Assembly: GCF_001552595.1 (NCBI RefSeq)
Contig: NZ_BCRM01000007.1
Coordinates: 1-64,000, forward strand
Direction of reading: 5' to 3'
Source of the DNA: Rhodococcus erythropolis NBRC 15567
GTDB taxonomy: Bacteria; Actinomycetota; Actinomycetes; Mycobacteriales; Mycobacteriaceae
Length of the DNA stretch: 64,000 nucleotides
The position numbers and the translations under genes are program-made. Numbering within the stretch: the first letter of the stretch is position 1; each line of letters opens with the position of its first letter. Shown piece by piece: positions 16,256-24,493 of this stretch. A model generated the notes under the pieces. It ran no database searches. It worked only from the letters and a program-made list of their open reading frames with translations, and was not told the origin of the DNA.

Positions 16256-17140
16256 ATGACTTTACTTCGACCTGGGCAGAACCTGCTCGATTGGCTTCAA
16301 ACCACCGGTTTGTCCGTCCTCATGACCGTGCTCGGCGCGATGATTCTCGCCCGGTTGGTCAGTTGGGGCGGCAACAAGGTCACCGACCAGATCGACTCCA
16401 ACTATCAGTTGGGCGATGCGCTGGTTCGCTCCGAGGCGACCAAGCATCGCCACTCGGTCGCGCAGGTCATCACCTGGGTGGTCATCACGTTCATCTACGT
16501 GATCGCGACGCTGAAGGTTCTCGACCAACTGAACCTGCCGATCGGCAGTCTCGTGGCGCCGGCAACTGTTCTCGGTGCGGCGCTCGGTTTCGGTGCACAG
16601 CGCGTCGTGCAGGACATTCTTGCCGGTTTCTTCATCATCACCGAACGCCAGTACGGCTTCGGTGACACCGTCCGGCTTGCGATCACCGGCTCCTCCGACG
16701 ACGCCGAAGGTGTCATCGAGGACGTGACCCTGCGCGTGACGCGGATGAGAAACTCCGACGGCGAGGTCATCACCGTTCCCAACGGCCAGATCGTGAAAGC
16801 GACCAACCTGTCCAAGGACTGGGCACGCGCCGTCATCGACGTTCCGGTTCCGGCGACTGCCGACCTCACCCGGGTCAACGAGGTACTTCGTCAGGTCGGA
16901 GTCGACGCGATGGCTGACCGTGGACTCAAGAAACTGCTGCTCGACGAGCCCACTGTCATGGGCGTCGAAAGCCTCGAGGTCGATCAGGTCAACGTGCGGA
17001 TGGTTGCGCGCACGCTGCCTGGCAAACAATTCCAGGTCGGGCGAGCACTTCGTGTCCGCGTCGCCGCAGCACTGCGACGTCAGGGGATCACGGTGTCACC
17101 GGATCTGCACACCGCACGGACCGAGGAGGCGAGCGAATGA
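16256..17140 (+). CDS. Mechanosensitive ion channel, MscS family
   Basis: Small-conductance mechanosensitive channel of 294 residues in the cytoplasmic membrane. Three hydrophobic helices can be seen: about residues 15-38 (TTGLSVLMTVLGAMILARLV), 65-90 (VITWVVITFIYVIATLKVL) and the Gly/Ala-rich pore helix about 97-128 (ATVLGAALGFGAQ, then DILAGFFIITERQ). The beta domain with VPNGQIVKATNLS and a C-terminal alpha/beta domain complete the fold. It starts 22 bp after prfB and its stop overlaps the next gene start (ATGA). The same gene sits at this place in mycobacteria (the Rv3104c position). Role: release of solutes at osmotic downshock. Confidence 0.9.
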   Translation: MTLLRPGQNLLDWLQTTGLSVLMTVLGAMILARLVSWGGNKVTDQIDSNYQLGDALVRSEATKHRHSVAQVITWVVITFIYVIATLKVLDQLNLPIGSLVAPATVLGAALGFGAQRVVQDILAGFFIITERQYGFGDTVRLAITGSSDDAEGVIEDVTLRVTRMRNSDGEVITVPNGQIVKATNLSKDWARAVIDVPVPATADLTRVNEVLRQVGVDAMADRGLKKLLLDEPTVMGVESLEVDQVNVRMVARTLPGKQFQVGRALRVRVAAALRRQGITVSPDLHTARTEEASE

Positions 17141-17616
17141 CCGATCAGGAACCGCGCCGCGGACTCGACCGCCTGATTCACCTGGACTGGCTTCCGTCAC
17201 GGATCTTCGGCGGCCGGATGCGCACCTCGACGTTCATTCTCGTGGTCGCCTGGATCCTCACGTATCTGCTGCACACCTACCTCAATCCGGAAGAAACGGC
17301 AGCAACTCCGCCGCCGAGCGTCGACACGTCCGTCACCGAGCCGTACATCGCTCCATCGGTCAAACCGTCGACGACGACCCCCGTGCCGTCCTCGACCGAG
17401 CAGACGACCACCTCCGAGGCTCCGTCCTCGGAATCGAGTACGGGCAGCTCCGGTTCTCCGACGCCGACTTCTGGTCCAGCGCCTGCTCCGGGAAACGCCG
17501 AACAGTCTGCGACCACAGTGCCGACGACTCCTGCGACGACGACCGTCCCGCAACCTGGCGCGGCAATGCAGGCACCGACGTCGGTGCCACAGTCACCTGC
17601 GACCACCGGTACCTGA
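17137..17616 (+). CDS. Membrane-anchored Thr/Ser/Pro-rich protein of unknown function
   Basis: A 159-residue protein with no recognised enzymatic domain. A charged N-terminus (about residues 1-25) precedes a single hydrophobic segment (about 29-45, STFILVVAWILTYLLHTYL). After that the rest is a low-complexity extracellular tail very rich in Thr, Pro, Ser and Ala (repeats such as TTTPVPSST and TTVPTTPAT). It may be a flexible spacer through the cell wall. It overlaps the mscS-like gene by four bases and precedes ftsE by 65 bp. A proline-rich membrane protein occurs at the same place in mycobacteria. A link to FtsEX or to the channel is suggested only by position. Confidence 0.75.
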   Translation: MTDQEPRRGLDRLIHLDWLPSRIFGGRMRTSTFILVVAWILTYLLHTYLNPEETAATPPPSVDTSVTEPYIAPSVKPSTTTPVPSSTEQTTTSEAPSSESSTGSSGSPTPTSGPAPAPGNAEQSATTVPTTPATTTVPQPGAAMQAPTSVPQSPATTGT

Positions 17617-17667
17617 TAAGGACGAGGGTGCTCGCGCGTGGCGCCAAGGTCACCGTTAGATAACGGC

Positions 17668-17681
17668 TAGACTGGCTAGTT
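17668..17681 (+). promoter_or_regulatory. Probable -10 element for leaderless ftsE transcription
   Basis: TAGACT (17668-17673) lies eight bases before the GTG start of ftsE (17682). No purine-rich ribosome site is present in the gap. This gives ftsEX a promoter separate from prfB and the channel gene. Confidence 0.45.
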
Positions 17682-18371
17682 GTGATCAGCATGAAGAATG
17701 TGTCGAAGTCCTACAAGGCCTCCACCAGGCCGGCGCTCGACAAAGTCAGCGTGGAGGTGGAGAAGGGGGAGTTCGTCTTCCTCATCGGCCCCTCCGGCTC
17801 TGGCAAGTCGACGTTCATGCGGTTGCTGCTCAAGATGGAGTCGCCCACGTCCGGTGACATCGAGGTCGCGGATTTCCACGTCAACAAGTTGGCGGCCCGC
17901 CGCGTGCCGAAGCTTCGCCAAAGCATGGGTTGTGTTTTCCAGGACTTCCGCCTGCTTCAGCAGAAGACGGTGTCCGAGAACGTCGCCTTTGCGTTGGAAG
18001 TCATCGGCAAACCCCGCAACGTCATCGCGCGCACTGTGCCCGAGGTTCTCGACATGGTCGGTCTGGCCGGCAAAGCCGATCGACTGCCCACCGAACTCTC
18101 CGGCGGTGAGCAGCAGCGCGTCGCCATCGCCCGCGCATTCGTGAACCGCCCGCTCGTGCTGCTCGCCGACGAGCCCACCGGCAACCTGGACCCCGAAACG
18201 AGCCAGGACATCATGTTGCTGCTCGAGCGGATCAACCGCACAGGCACCACCGTCGTGATGGCGACCCACGATCACCACATCGTCGACTCCATGCGTCGAC
18301 GCGTCATCGAACTCGATCTCGGCAAGGTGACCAGAGACGAAGCGCGGGGTGTGTACGGCGTCGGCAGGTAG
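17682..18371 (+). CDS. ftsE: Cell-division ATP-binding protein FtsE
   Basis: ABC ATPase of 229 residues that works with FtsX to control cell-wall hydrolases at the division site. Motifs: Walker [11 protein letters not shown] (about residue 37), Q-loop [11 protein letters not shown], signature [14 protein letters not shown], Walker [13 protein letters not shown] and the H-loop in [10 protein letters not shown]. The FQDFRLL Q-loop and length are FtsE-specific. The GTG at 17682 gives [12 protein letters not shown], the expected N-terminus, while the internal ATG at 17691 would cut it. A TAGACT element eight bases upstream suggests a leaderless message. ftsX follows after 81 bp. Confidence 0.96.
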   Translation: MISMKNVSKSYKASTRPALDKVSVEVEKGEFVFLIGPSGSGKSTFMRLLLKMESPTSGDIEVADFHVNKLAARRVPKLRQSMGCVFQDFRLLQQKTVSENVAFALEVIGKPRNVIARTVPEVLDMVGLAGKADRLPTELSGGEQQRVAIARAFVNRPLVLLADEPTGNLDPETSQDIMLLLERINRTGTTVVMATHDHHIVDSMRRRVIELDLGKVTRDEARGVYGVGR

Positions 18372-18452
18372 CGCCGACTACGACCACACGTCCCGTACGC
18401 CCACCGGTTGTCGTGAAACAACCGGCCTCTCGAAAAGGAATCGGATTCCCCG

Positions 18453-19358
18453 ATGCGCGCCAGCTTTATTTTCAGCGAAGTCCTGACCGGCCTACGCCGC
18501 AACATCACGATGACCATCGCCATGATCTTGACGACGGCAATCTCCCTCGGTCTCTTCGGCGGTGGTCTGCTGGTCGTGCAGATGGCAGGCAAGACCCAGC
18601 AGATCTTCCTCGAACGCGTCGAGGTGCAGATCTTCCTGACCGACGACATCTCTTCGGCTGATCCCGGTTGCGAGCAGGAGATCTGCAGTTCGTTGCGCAA
18701 GGAACTCGAGCAGACTCCGTCCGTCGTCGCGGTTCAGTACCTCAACCGCGAAGACGCCGTGAAGGACGCCACCGAGCGCGTGTTCAAGGACCAGCCCGAG
18801 CTGGCAGCGCTGGTGAGCCCGGACAGCTTCCCGGCGTCGTTCAAGGTCAAGCTCAGTGACCCGGAGCGGTTCGGCGTCATCAACGACACCTTCGGTTCGA
18901 GGCCCGGCGTCGAGAGTGTGCTCAATCAGCGCGAGTTGGTGGACCGACTGTTCAGCGTGCTCGGTGGAGTGCGCAACGCAGCGTTCGCGATCGCGATCGT
19001 CCAGGCGATCGCGGCCATCCTGCTGATCGCCAACATGGTCCAGATCGCCGCGTTCACGCGTCGTACCGAGGTCAACATCATGCGGTTGGTCGGCGCGACG
19101 CGGTGGTACACCCAGCTTCCGTTCCTCCTCGAAGCCGTCGTGGCGGCTTTGATCGGTGCGGTGCTCGCCATTGCCGGACTGTTCACGGCGAAGAACGTCT
19201 TCATCGACGGGGTCCTGTCCGATGTCTACGAAGCCAATATCGTGGCGCGGATCTCCAACAGTGACGTGCTGTTCGTCTCGCCGATCCTCGTGCTTGCCGG
19301 CGTCGGAATGGCCGCGGTGACGGCGTACGTGACACTGCGTCTGTACGTCCGCGAATAA
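18453..19358 (+). CDS. ftsX: Cell-division permease-like protein FtsX
   Basis: Integral membrane partner of FtsE, 301 residues. It has one N-terminal helix (about residues 22-45, MTIAMILTTAISLGLFGGGL), then an extracellular domain of about 120 residues that contacts the peptidoglycan hydrolase, with a cysteine pair (GCEQEICSS) found in actinobacterial FtsX. Three C-terminal helices make up the FtsX permease domain (FAIAIVQAIAAILLIANMV, VVAALIGAVLAIAGLF, FVSPILVLAGVGMAAV). Order and spacing with ftsE and smpB are conserved. It lacks ATP-driven transport function in this family and transmits FtsE state to the outside. Confidence 0.96.
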   Translation: MRASFIFSEVLTGLRRNITMTIAMILTTAISLGLFGGGLLVVQMAGKTQQIFLERVEVQIFLTDDISSADPGCEQEICSSLRKELEQTPSVVAVQYLNREDAVKDATERVFKDQPELAALVSPDSFPASFKVKLSDPERFGVINDTFGSRPGVESVLNQRELVDRLFSVLGGVRNAAFAIAIVQAIAAILLIANMVQIAAFTRRTEVNIMRLVGATRWYTQLPFLLEAVVAALIGAVLAIAGLFTAKNVFIDGVLSDVYEANIVARISNSDVLFVSPILVLAGVGMAAVTAYVTLRLYVRE

Positions 19359-19434
19359 TCGGTTTGCACGAGCTTCTATGCTGGAACAGCAAGAACCATT
19401 CGACAGCAAGACAGCGGACTGAGAGGCCCGGACA

Positions 19435-19908
19435 GTGAAGGAAAAGGGCCGCAAGGTCATTGCGACCAATCGCAAAGCACGCCACAACTACACGATCATC
19501 GACACCTACGAGGCCGGTATCGCGCTCGTCGGGACCGAGGTCAAGAGTCTGCGTGAAGGCAAGGCGTCGCTCGTCGATGCGTTCGCCACCGTGGACAACG
19601 GCGAAGTGTGGTTGCGCTCGTTGCACATTCCGGAGTACACGCAAGGCACGTGGAACAACCACTCACCGCGCCGCACCCGAAAGCTCCTGCTGCACAAGCG
19701 TGAGATCGAGCACCTCGTCGGCAAGACCCGCGAGGGAAACCAGACACTGGTTCCGCTGTCGATGTACTTCAACGACGGCAAGGTCAAGGTCGAACTCGCG
19801 CTGGCAAAGGGTAAGCAGGACTACGACAAGCGCCAGGACATGGCCAAGCGGACCGCCGAGCGCGAGGTGACCCGCGAGCTCGGTCGTCGTATCAAGGGCA
19901 TGCGCTGA
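19435..19908 (+). CDS. smpB: SsrA-binding protein SmpB
   Basis: Binds tmRNA and carries it to stalled ribosomes for trans-translation; 157 residues. Characteristic segments are the N-terminal [27 protein letters not shown], the [12 protein letters not shown] loop, and a basic C-terminal tail ([18 protein letters not shown]) that enters the mRNA channel. The GTG at 19435 has a good purine-rich site (GAGAGG, about 19421). A TATGCT sequence at 19377-19382 could be the -10 of its own promoter. Its RNA partner ssrA is encoded 4.1 kb downstream at 24034-24401. Its last codons overlap the probable CTG start of the next gene. Confidence 0.97.
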   Translation: MKEKGRKVIATNRKARHNYTIIDTYEAGIALVGTEVKSLREGKASLVDAFATVDNGEVWLRSLHIPEYTQGTWNNHSPRRTRKLLLHKREIEHLVGKTREGNQTLVPLSMYFNDGKVKVELALAKGKQDYDKRQDMAKRTAEREVTRELGRRIKGMR

Positions 19909-20774
19909 CCTCCATCCTGCTTGCCCTCGTGGCGGCAGTTGCCTACGGAGTCAGCGACTTCGTCGGGGGAGTTGCATCACGACGAGTTGCCGCACTGCGC
20001 GTGGTGATCGTCTCGTATCCGCTCTCGCTCGTCATCGTTCTGATCGCAGCACCTTTCGTATCCGGGACGCTGACGCTGAACGGTTTGATCTGGGGCGCGA
20101 TCGCGGGCGTCACGAGTGGTCTGGCGGTGTGGTGGTTCTATCTCGCGCTGGCAACTGGCCCAATGTCGGTGGTCTCGCCGCTGACAGCTGTTCTGGTGGC
20201 GGGTATTCCGGTCCTCGTCGGATTCGCTTTCGGTGAGCGGCCGGGGTTGATCGCGTACCTGGGTATTGCCGTCGCGCTGGTCGCCGTCGTCCTGGTCAGC
20301 CGCGAGTCGCCTGACGACACCGCGGGTGAGGTTGCCGGCGGAATCACTCTCCGCTTCACCAGGCAAGTGGCGCTTCTGACCGTCGGAAGCGGCGGCGCAT
20401 TTGCTCTCTCGTTCATCGCACTTCACCAGATCGGCGAGGGCAGCGGGCTTTGGGCGTTGGCCGTATCTCGCGGCGCCGCGACCGTCGTGGTGTGGTTGGT
20501 CGCGCTGGCGGCCGGTCACTTCGTTCTCCCACGAGGCGAGCCACTCAAACTCGCGGTGTACGTCAGCGTCCTCGACGTCGTCGCGAACGGGACGATGATC
20601 TACGCCTTCCAAGGCGGAATGCTCTCACTGGTCAGCGTGATCGGTTCGCTGTATCCGGCTGCGACGGTTCTGCTCGCCATGGTGATGCTGGGCGAGCGAG
20701 TAAGCCGCGTGCAACAAGCGGGAATGCTGTTGGCGCTGGCGGCAGTCGGCATGATTGCCGTCGCGGGCGCCTAG
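19905..20774 (+). CDS. EamA/DMT family transporter (probable CTG start)
   Basis: Membrane transporter with about ten hydrophobic helices in two EamA repeats (first repeat [12 protein letters not shown], second about residues 155-290), probably exporting a small metabolite. The first ATG/GTG in frame is the GTG at 19929, which truncates the first helix and has no ribosome site. In frame upstream, the CTG at 19905 adds LTSILLAL, completing the helix. It lies six bases after AAGGG (19894-19898) and overlaps the smpB stop (CTGA). A CTG start is therefore preferred, giving 289 residues. Substrate unknown. The gene converges on the regulator at 20811-21395 with only 36 bp between. Confidence 0.75.
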   Translation: MTSILLALVAAVAYGVSDFVGGVASRRVAALRVVIVSYPLSLVIVLIAAPFVSGTLTLNGLIWGAIAGVTSGLAVWWFYLALATGPMSVVSPLTAVLVAGIPVLVGFAFGERPGLIAYLGIAVALVAVVLVSRESPDDTAGEVAGGITLRFTRQVALLTVGSGGAFALSFIALHQIGEGSGLWALAVSRGAATVVVWLVALAAGHFVLPRGEPLKLAVYVSVLDVVANGTMIYAFQGGMLSLVSVIGSLYPAATVLLAMVMLGERVSRVQQAGMLLALAAVGMIAVAGA

Positions 20775-20810
20775 ATTCTTTCGAGTTCCAGCGTTTTCAG
20801 TCCTAGTGTT

Positions 20811-21395
20811 TCAGCCGCGTCTGTCGGCCGGCGCTGCGCGTAGGTGAACACGCTCGCCCTGTTTCCCGAAGAGACTGATCGCCTCCGCAGGTCGGCCGTC
20901 GGCAGCGCTGATGCGGTGCGGAATGTGGGTGTCGAACTCGGCGGCCTCACCTGCCCCCATGATGAAATCTCGGTCGCCGAGTTGGAGTCGGATGCGCCCG
21001 GACAGAACGTAGACCCACTCGTAGCCCTCGTGGGATCCCGGTTCGCGATCGTCGTCGGTGGGGGAGATGATCATCTTGTAGGCCTGGAGGTTGCCGGGCT
21101 GACTGGTCAGCGGAATGACCGTCATACATCCGACCGTTCGCGGTTCTTCTCGAACGCGGGGGTCCTTGATCTTGCTGTTCACCAGGTCGTCCAACGGGAC
21201 GCCGTGTGCCTTGGCGATCGGCAGCAGCAACTCCAAGTTGGCTCGGCGAGTACCGGATTCGAGTCTCGAGAGTGTGCTTACGCTGATGTCGGTGGTCTCC
21301 GACAGGTCGGCCAGGGTCATGTCGGACTGCTGGCGCAACGCACGTAGGCGAGGGCCGATGCCGGCTAGAACGGCTTCGAACGATGTTTCGGTCAT
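20811..21395 (-). CDS. XRE-type helix-turn-helix regulator with C-terminal cupin domain
   Basis: Transcription regulator of 194 residues. The N-terminal HTH_3 domain (about residues 8-65: LRALRQQSDMTLADLSETT, then STLSRLESGTRRA) binds DNA. The C-terminal cupin (about 100-175: EGYEWVYVLSGRIRLQLGD, PHRISA) probably senses a small molecule or metal. The ATG at 21395 is chosen over an upstream TTG because it gives the normal HTH spacing. The gene is divergent from the thioredoxin-reductase-like flavoprotein gene (65 bp apart). A short inverted repeat, TTGCC-N5-GGCAA, lies in that gap, so it may control itself and the flavoprotein. Confidence 0.88.
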   Translation of the reverse strand: MTETSFEAVLAGIGPRLRALRQQSDMTLADLSETTDISVSTLSRLESGTRRANLELLLPIAKAHGVPLDDLVNSKIKDPRVREEPRTVGCMTVIPLTSQPGNLQAYKMIISPTDDDREPGSHEGYEWVYVLSGRIRLQLGDRDFIMGAGEAAEFDTHIPHRISAADGRPAEAISLFGKQGERVHLRAAPADRRG

Positions 21396-21404
21396 GGATC
21401 TATT

Positions 21405-21419
21405 TTGCCAAAGCGGCAA
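21405..21419. promoter_or_regulatory. Short inverted repeat between divergent regulator and flavoprotein genes
   Basis: TTGCC (21405-21409) and GGCAA (21415-21419) are perfect complements around AAAGC. The site lies ten bases upstream of the XRE-cupin regulator start and about 45 bases upstream of the flavoprotein start, a likely place for an autoregulatory operator. Confidence 0.4.
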
Positions 21420-21460
21420 CAGTGTTTGTCAAGAACGCGGTCTCTTGTCATTCTGGATTC

Positions 21461-22408
21461 ATGACGCAGAACTCATTCGACGTAGCAGTAATCGGAGCCG
21501 GCGCGGCAGGGCTGAACGCCGCACTCATCCTTGGTCAGGCACGCAGGTCCGTGATCGTCTTCGACAACGGATCACCACGGAACGCGGCCGCCGATCACAT
21601 GAACGGATTCCTCTCCCGCGACGGCATGAACCCCGCCGAATTGTTGACCATCGGCCGAGGTGAGGTCCGCAAATTCGGCGGCGAGTTCCATGACGGCACC
21701 GTTGTCTCCGTGACACGGGACGGCGAGAAGTTCTCGGTAGAACTGGCTGACGGCAGCAAGATTCAGGTGCGCAAGGTCCTCGTTGCAACGGGTCTGACGG
21801 ACCGCCTGCCGGACGAACTCGAAGTCTTCGGCGAGCGTTGGGGCCGCGACGTGTTGCACTGCCCGTACTGCCACGGGTACAGCGTGCGCGATCAGCCGCT
21901 TGGCGTGATCGCCAAGAGCGCGGAATTTGCGATGCACCAGGCCCTCATGGTTCGCCAGTGGTCCGACGACGTAGTTCTCTTCCTCCATCGAATCACCGAA
22001 CTGAGTTCCGAAGATCGGGAAAAGCTTGCAGCTCGCGATATTTCGATCGTCGAGGGTGAGGTCGCTGGTCCCGTCGTCGAGGATGATCGGTTGGTGGGCG
22101 TGCGGTTGGCAGACGGCACTGTGGTCGCGCGTTCGGCGGTCTTTGTCGGTGGCGCTCTCACGATGGACCCCAACGATGCGATCTTGCGCGCATTCGGCGC
22201 GCAGCGCGCTGAGACGATGATGGGCGATTTCGTCACAGTCGACATGATGGGGGCGACGAGCGTGCCCGGCGTGTTCGCTGCGGGCAACGTCGTCGACCCG
22301 GGTGCCCAGGTCATCATGGCCGCAGCCGCCGGGGCGAAGGCTGGAGCGGGGATCAACATGATGTTGACCAACGACGACCTCGAGGTTGCACTGGCGCTTC
22401 GCAGTTGA
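21461..22408 (+). CDS. Thioredoxin-reductase-like FAD/NAD(P) disulfide oxidoreductase
   Basis: Flavoprotein of 315 residues in the TrxB/AhpF/GliT family. It has FAD-binding GAGAAGLNAA (residues about 11-20), the redox disulfide CPYC (HCPYCHGYSVRD, about residue 135), and a C-terminal FAD motif (VPGVFAAGNVVDPGAQVIMAA, in two parts). The NAD(P)-binding site in the middle is degenerate (GVIAKSAEFAMHQALMV instead of GGGDSA-type). This fits the ferredoxin- or small-molecule-linked branch, such as holomycin/gliotoxin-type dithiol oxidases, rather than classical thioredoxin reductase. The open frame begins upstream but MTQNSFDVAVIGAG at 21461 is the natural start. The divergent cupin regulator probably controls it. 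Confidence 0.83.
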   Translation: MTQNSFDVAVIGAGAAGLNAALILGQARRSVIVFDNGSPRNAAADHMNGFLSRDGMNPAELLTIGRGEVRKFGGEFHDGTVVSVTRDGEKFSVELADGSKIQVRKVLVATGLTDRLPDELEVFGERWGRDVLHCPYCHGYSVRDQPLGVIAKSAEFAMHQALMVRQWSDDVVLFLHRITELSSEDREKLAARDISIVEGEVAGPVVEDDRLVGVRLADGTVVARSAVFVGGALTMDPNDAILRAFGAQRAETMMGDFVTVDMMGATSVPGVFAAGNVVDPGAQVIMAAAAGAKAGAGINMMLTNDDLEVALALRS

Positions 22409-22428
22409 ATTGTGCGTAGCGTGGGGTG

Positions 22429-23967
22429 ATGGACGCAGTGAGAGTGTTGATCACGGGTGCGACCGGATACATCGGCGGACGTCTTGCCCCTCGTCTGGTC
22501 GAAGAGGGCCATCTAGTTCGAGTTGTGGTGCGCAGCCCGGAGAAACTACGCGATGTTCCCTGGCATGATTCCGTGGAGATCAAGCGTGGGGATCTGACCG
22601 ACAGTGCCTCCCTCTCAGGTGTTTTCGACGATATCGACGTGGTCTACTACCTCGTTCACGCCATGGGCGGTGGAGGGTCGTTCTCGGATATCGACAAGCG
22701 AAGCGCGGAGAACGTCGCCGCCGCTGCCCGCGATGCGGGGGTGCGCCGGATCGTGTACCTGGGCGGGCTTCATCCGTCCGACCGAGAGTTGTCGACTCAC
22801 TTGCAGTCTCGGCTCGAAGTCGGTCGGATCCTCCTCGACTCCGAGGTTCCGACCGTTGTATTTCAAGCTGGGGTGGTGATCGGATCGGGTTCGGCGTCCT
22901 TCGAAATGGTGCGCCACTTGACCAATCGGCTTCCGGTGATGACCACACCCAAGTGGGTGCACAACAACATTCAGCCGATCGCGGTGCGTGACGTACTCCA
23001 CTATTTGATCGCAGCCGCGGCGACAACGCCGGAGGTCAACCGCGCCTTCGACATCGGTGGGCCAGATGTCATGCAGTACGGCGAGATGATGAACACCTAC
23101 GCCGACGTCGCAGGATTGGTACGCCGACGCATCCTCGTCTTGCCCGTCCTCACCCCGCGTCTGGCAGGTCACTGGGTGGGATTGGTCACGCCGATCCCGC
23201 GGGGCTTGGCGATGCCACTGATCGAATCACTGCAGAACGACGCGGTGATGCACAACCACGACATCGACGACTTCATCCCGCCTCCGGCCGGTGGCCTCAC
23301 ACCGTACCGGGAAGCTGTGCGTTTGGCGCTTCGCAAGATCGAGACCGGTGAGGTGGAGACGGCGTGGTCCGGTGCGACGATCGCGGGAGCGCCGTCCGAT
23401 CCTCTTCCGTCCGACCCGGACTGGGCAGGGGAGGCAGTTTACGTAGACCACCGCGAACGTGACTGTGCTGCGGATCCGAAAACCCTCTGGTCGGTCGTCG
23501 AGTCGATCGGCGGCGAGAATGGTTGGTATTCATTCCCTTTGGCGTGGGCCATCCGGGGGTGGATGGACCGCGCGGTCGGCGGGGTCGGACTGCGCCGGGG
23601 TAGGCGGGATCCACGTCGGCTCAACACCGGTGAAGCCCTGGACTTCTGGCGTGTCGAAGAAATCGATCGAGGCAAGTTGCTCCGATTGCGCGCCGAGATG
23701 AAGGTCCCGGGCGGAGCATGGTTGGAGTTGCGAGTGTCGGAAGGTCCGGCGGGTGCGGATGGACGGCCGGTGGGTTCGCATCTCGATCAGCGTGCGGTCT
23801 TCTTCCCTCGCGGGCTCGCCGGCCGGGCGTACTGGTACTCGATCCTGCCTTTCCACGGAGTGGTCTTCCAGGGGATGATCACCAACATCACCGGTGCTGC
23901 AGAGCGTGAGACCGCAGCAATCAGGGAATCAGCTGCGGCGCAGGACACGGAAAGTGCCGCCGATTAA
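22429..23967 (+). CDS. NAD(P)-binding SDR-like protein fused to DUF2867
   Basis: A 512-residue two-domain protein. The N-terminal half (residues 1-290) is an atypical short-chain dehydrogenase with nucleotide motif ITGATGYIGGRLAP and a VYYLVHAMGGGG loop in place of a full catalytic YxxxK. The C-terminal DUF2867 domain (about 330-500) begins WAGEAVYVDHRERD and contains FPLAWAIRGWMDRAVGG and LPFHGVVFQGM, a START-like hydrophobic pocket in this family. Its function is unknown; quinone or lipid-related reduction is often suggested for such fusions. A GTG lies directly before the chosen ATG and either could be used. It follows the flavoprotein gene by 20 bp and may share its transcript. Confidence 0.82.
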   Translation: MDAVRVLITGATGYIGGRLAPRLVEEGHLVRVVVRSPEKLRDVPWHDSVEIKRGDLTDSASLSGVFDDIDVVYYLVHAMGGGGSFSDIDKRSAENVAAAARDAGVRRIVYLGGLHPSDRELSTHLQSRLEVGRILLDSEVPTVVFQAGVVIGSGSASFEMVRHLTNRLPVMTTPKWVHNNIQPIAVRDVLHYLIAAAATTPEVNRAFDIGGPDVMQYGEMMNTYADVAGLVRRRILVLPVLTPRLAGHWVGLVTPIPRGLAMPLIESLQNDAVMHNHDIDDFIPPPAGGLTPYREAVRLALRKIETGEVETAWSGATIAGAPSDPLPSDPDWAGEAVYVDHRERDCAADPKTLWSVVESIGGENGWYSFPLAWAIRGWMDRAVGGVGLRRGRRDPRRLNTGEALDFWRVEEIDRGKLLRLRAEMKVPGGAWLELRVSEGPAGADGRPVGSHLDQRAVFFPRGLAGRAYWYSILPFHGVVFQGMITNITGAAERETAAIRESAAAQDTESAAD

Positions 23968-23971
23968 TTGG

Positions 23972-24001
23972 TATGACTTCCGAACTTCGGCGCGTTATAG
24001 T
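23972..24001 (+). promoter_or_regulatory. Promoter of ssrA
   Basis: A near-consensus -10 TATAGT (23996-24001) follows a -35-like TATGAC (23972-23977) at 18 bp. Transcription would begin near 24008. The roughly 26-base leader contains GCCCC/GGGGC complementary arms and would be removed by RNase P ahead of the mature 5' end. Confidence 0.6.
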
Positions 24002-24033
24002 GAATAGCCCCACGAAAGACGCGGGGCACACAC

Positions 24034-24401
24034 GGGGCTGAACGGTTTCGACTGCGTGTGTTGAGTTAGGGGAAGCGTGTCGGTGCAGGCAAGAGACCAC
24101 CGTAAGCGTCGCTGCAAACCTATAAGCGCCGATTCCAATCAGCGCGACTACGCTCTCGCTGCCTAAGTAGCGAAGCGTGTCTGTCAGCCCGGGGTTGCCC
24201 TCGACCCGGTTCCTGGCATCAGCTAGAGGGCTTTACTGTTCGGCTCGGTCACGGAGTCGAATGGGACATCAAACAGTGACTGGGATCGTCATCCTGGCTT
24301 GTTCGCGAGACTGGGAGATCCAAGTAGAGACTTAGCGAACTGCACACGGAGAAGCCCTAGCGATTCAACGTAGGACCCGGGTTCAATTCCCGGCAGCTCC
24401 A
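24034..24401 (+). ncRNA. ssrA: Transfer-messenger RNA (tmRNA)
   Basis: The 5' end GGGGCTGAACGGTTTCGAC and 3' end with T-arm GGGTTCAATTCCCGGCAGCTCC are the hallmarks of tmRNA. The acceptor arms GGGGCTG and CAGCTCC pair over seven positions, with one G-U. The tag frame runs from the resume codon GCC (24128-24130) to TAA (24164-24166) and encodes ADSNQRDYALAA, ending in the protease-recognised ALAA. CCA is not encoded at the 3' end. Works with SmpB (19435-19908) to rescue stalled ribosomes and mark the unfinished proteins for ClpXP. Exact ends inferred from pairing. Confidence 0.96.
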
Positions 24402-24406
24402 CAACA

Positions 24407-24447
24407 GGTCGGGCCGGAGAGCACACGCTCTCCGGCCCGACCTTTTT
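24407..24447 (+). terminator. Rho-independent terminator of ssrA
   Basis: A perfect 16-bp stem (GGTCGGGCCGGAGAGC, 24407-24422, with 24427-24442) and a four-base loop are followed at once by five T residues. This is the clearest intrinsic terminator in the window. Confidence 0.93.
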
Positions 24448-24493
24448 GCGGTCTTGCTGCGGCACTCTGCTGAGCGCCCGCGACCTTTTACGA

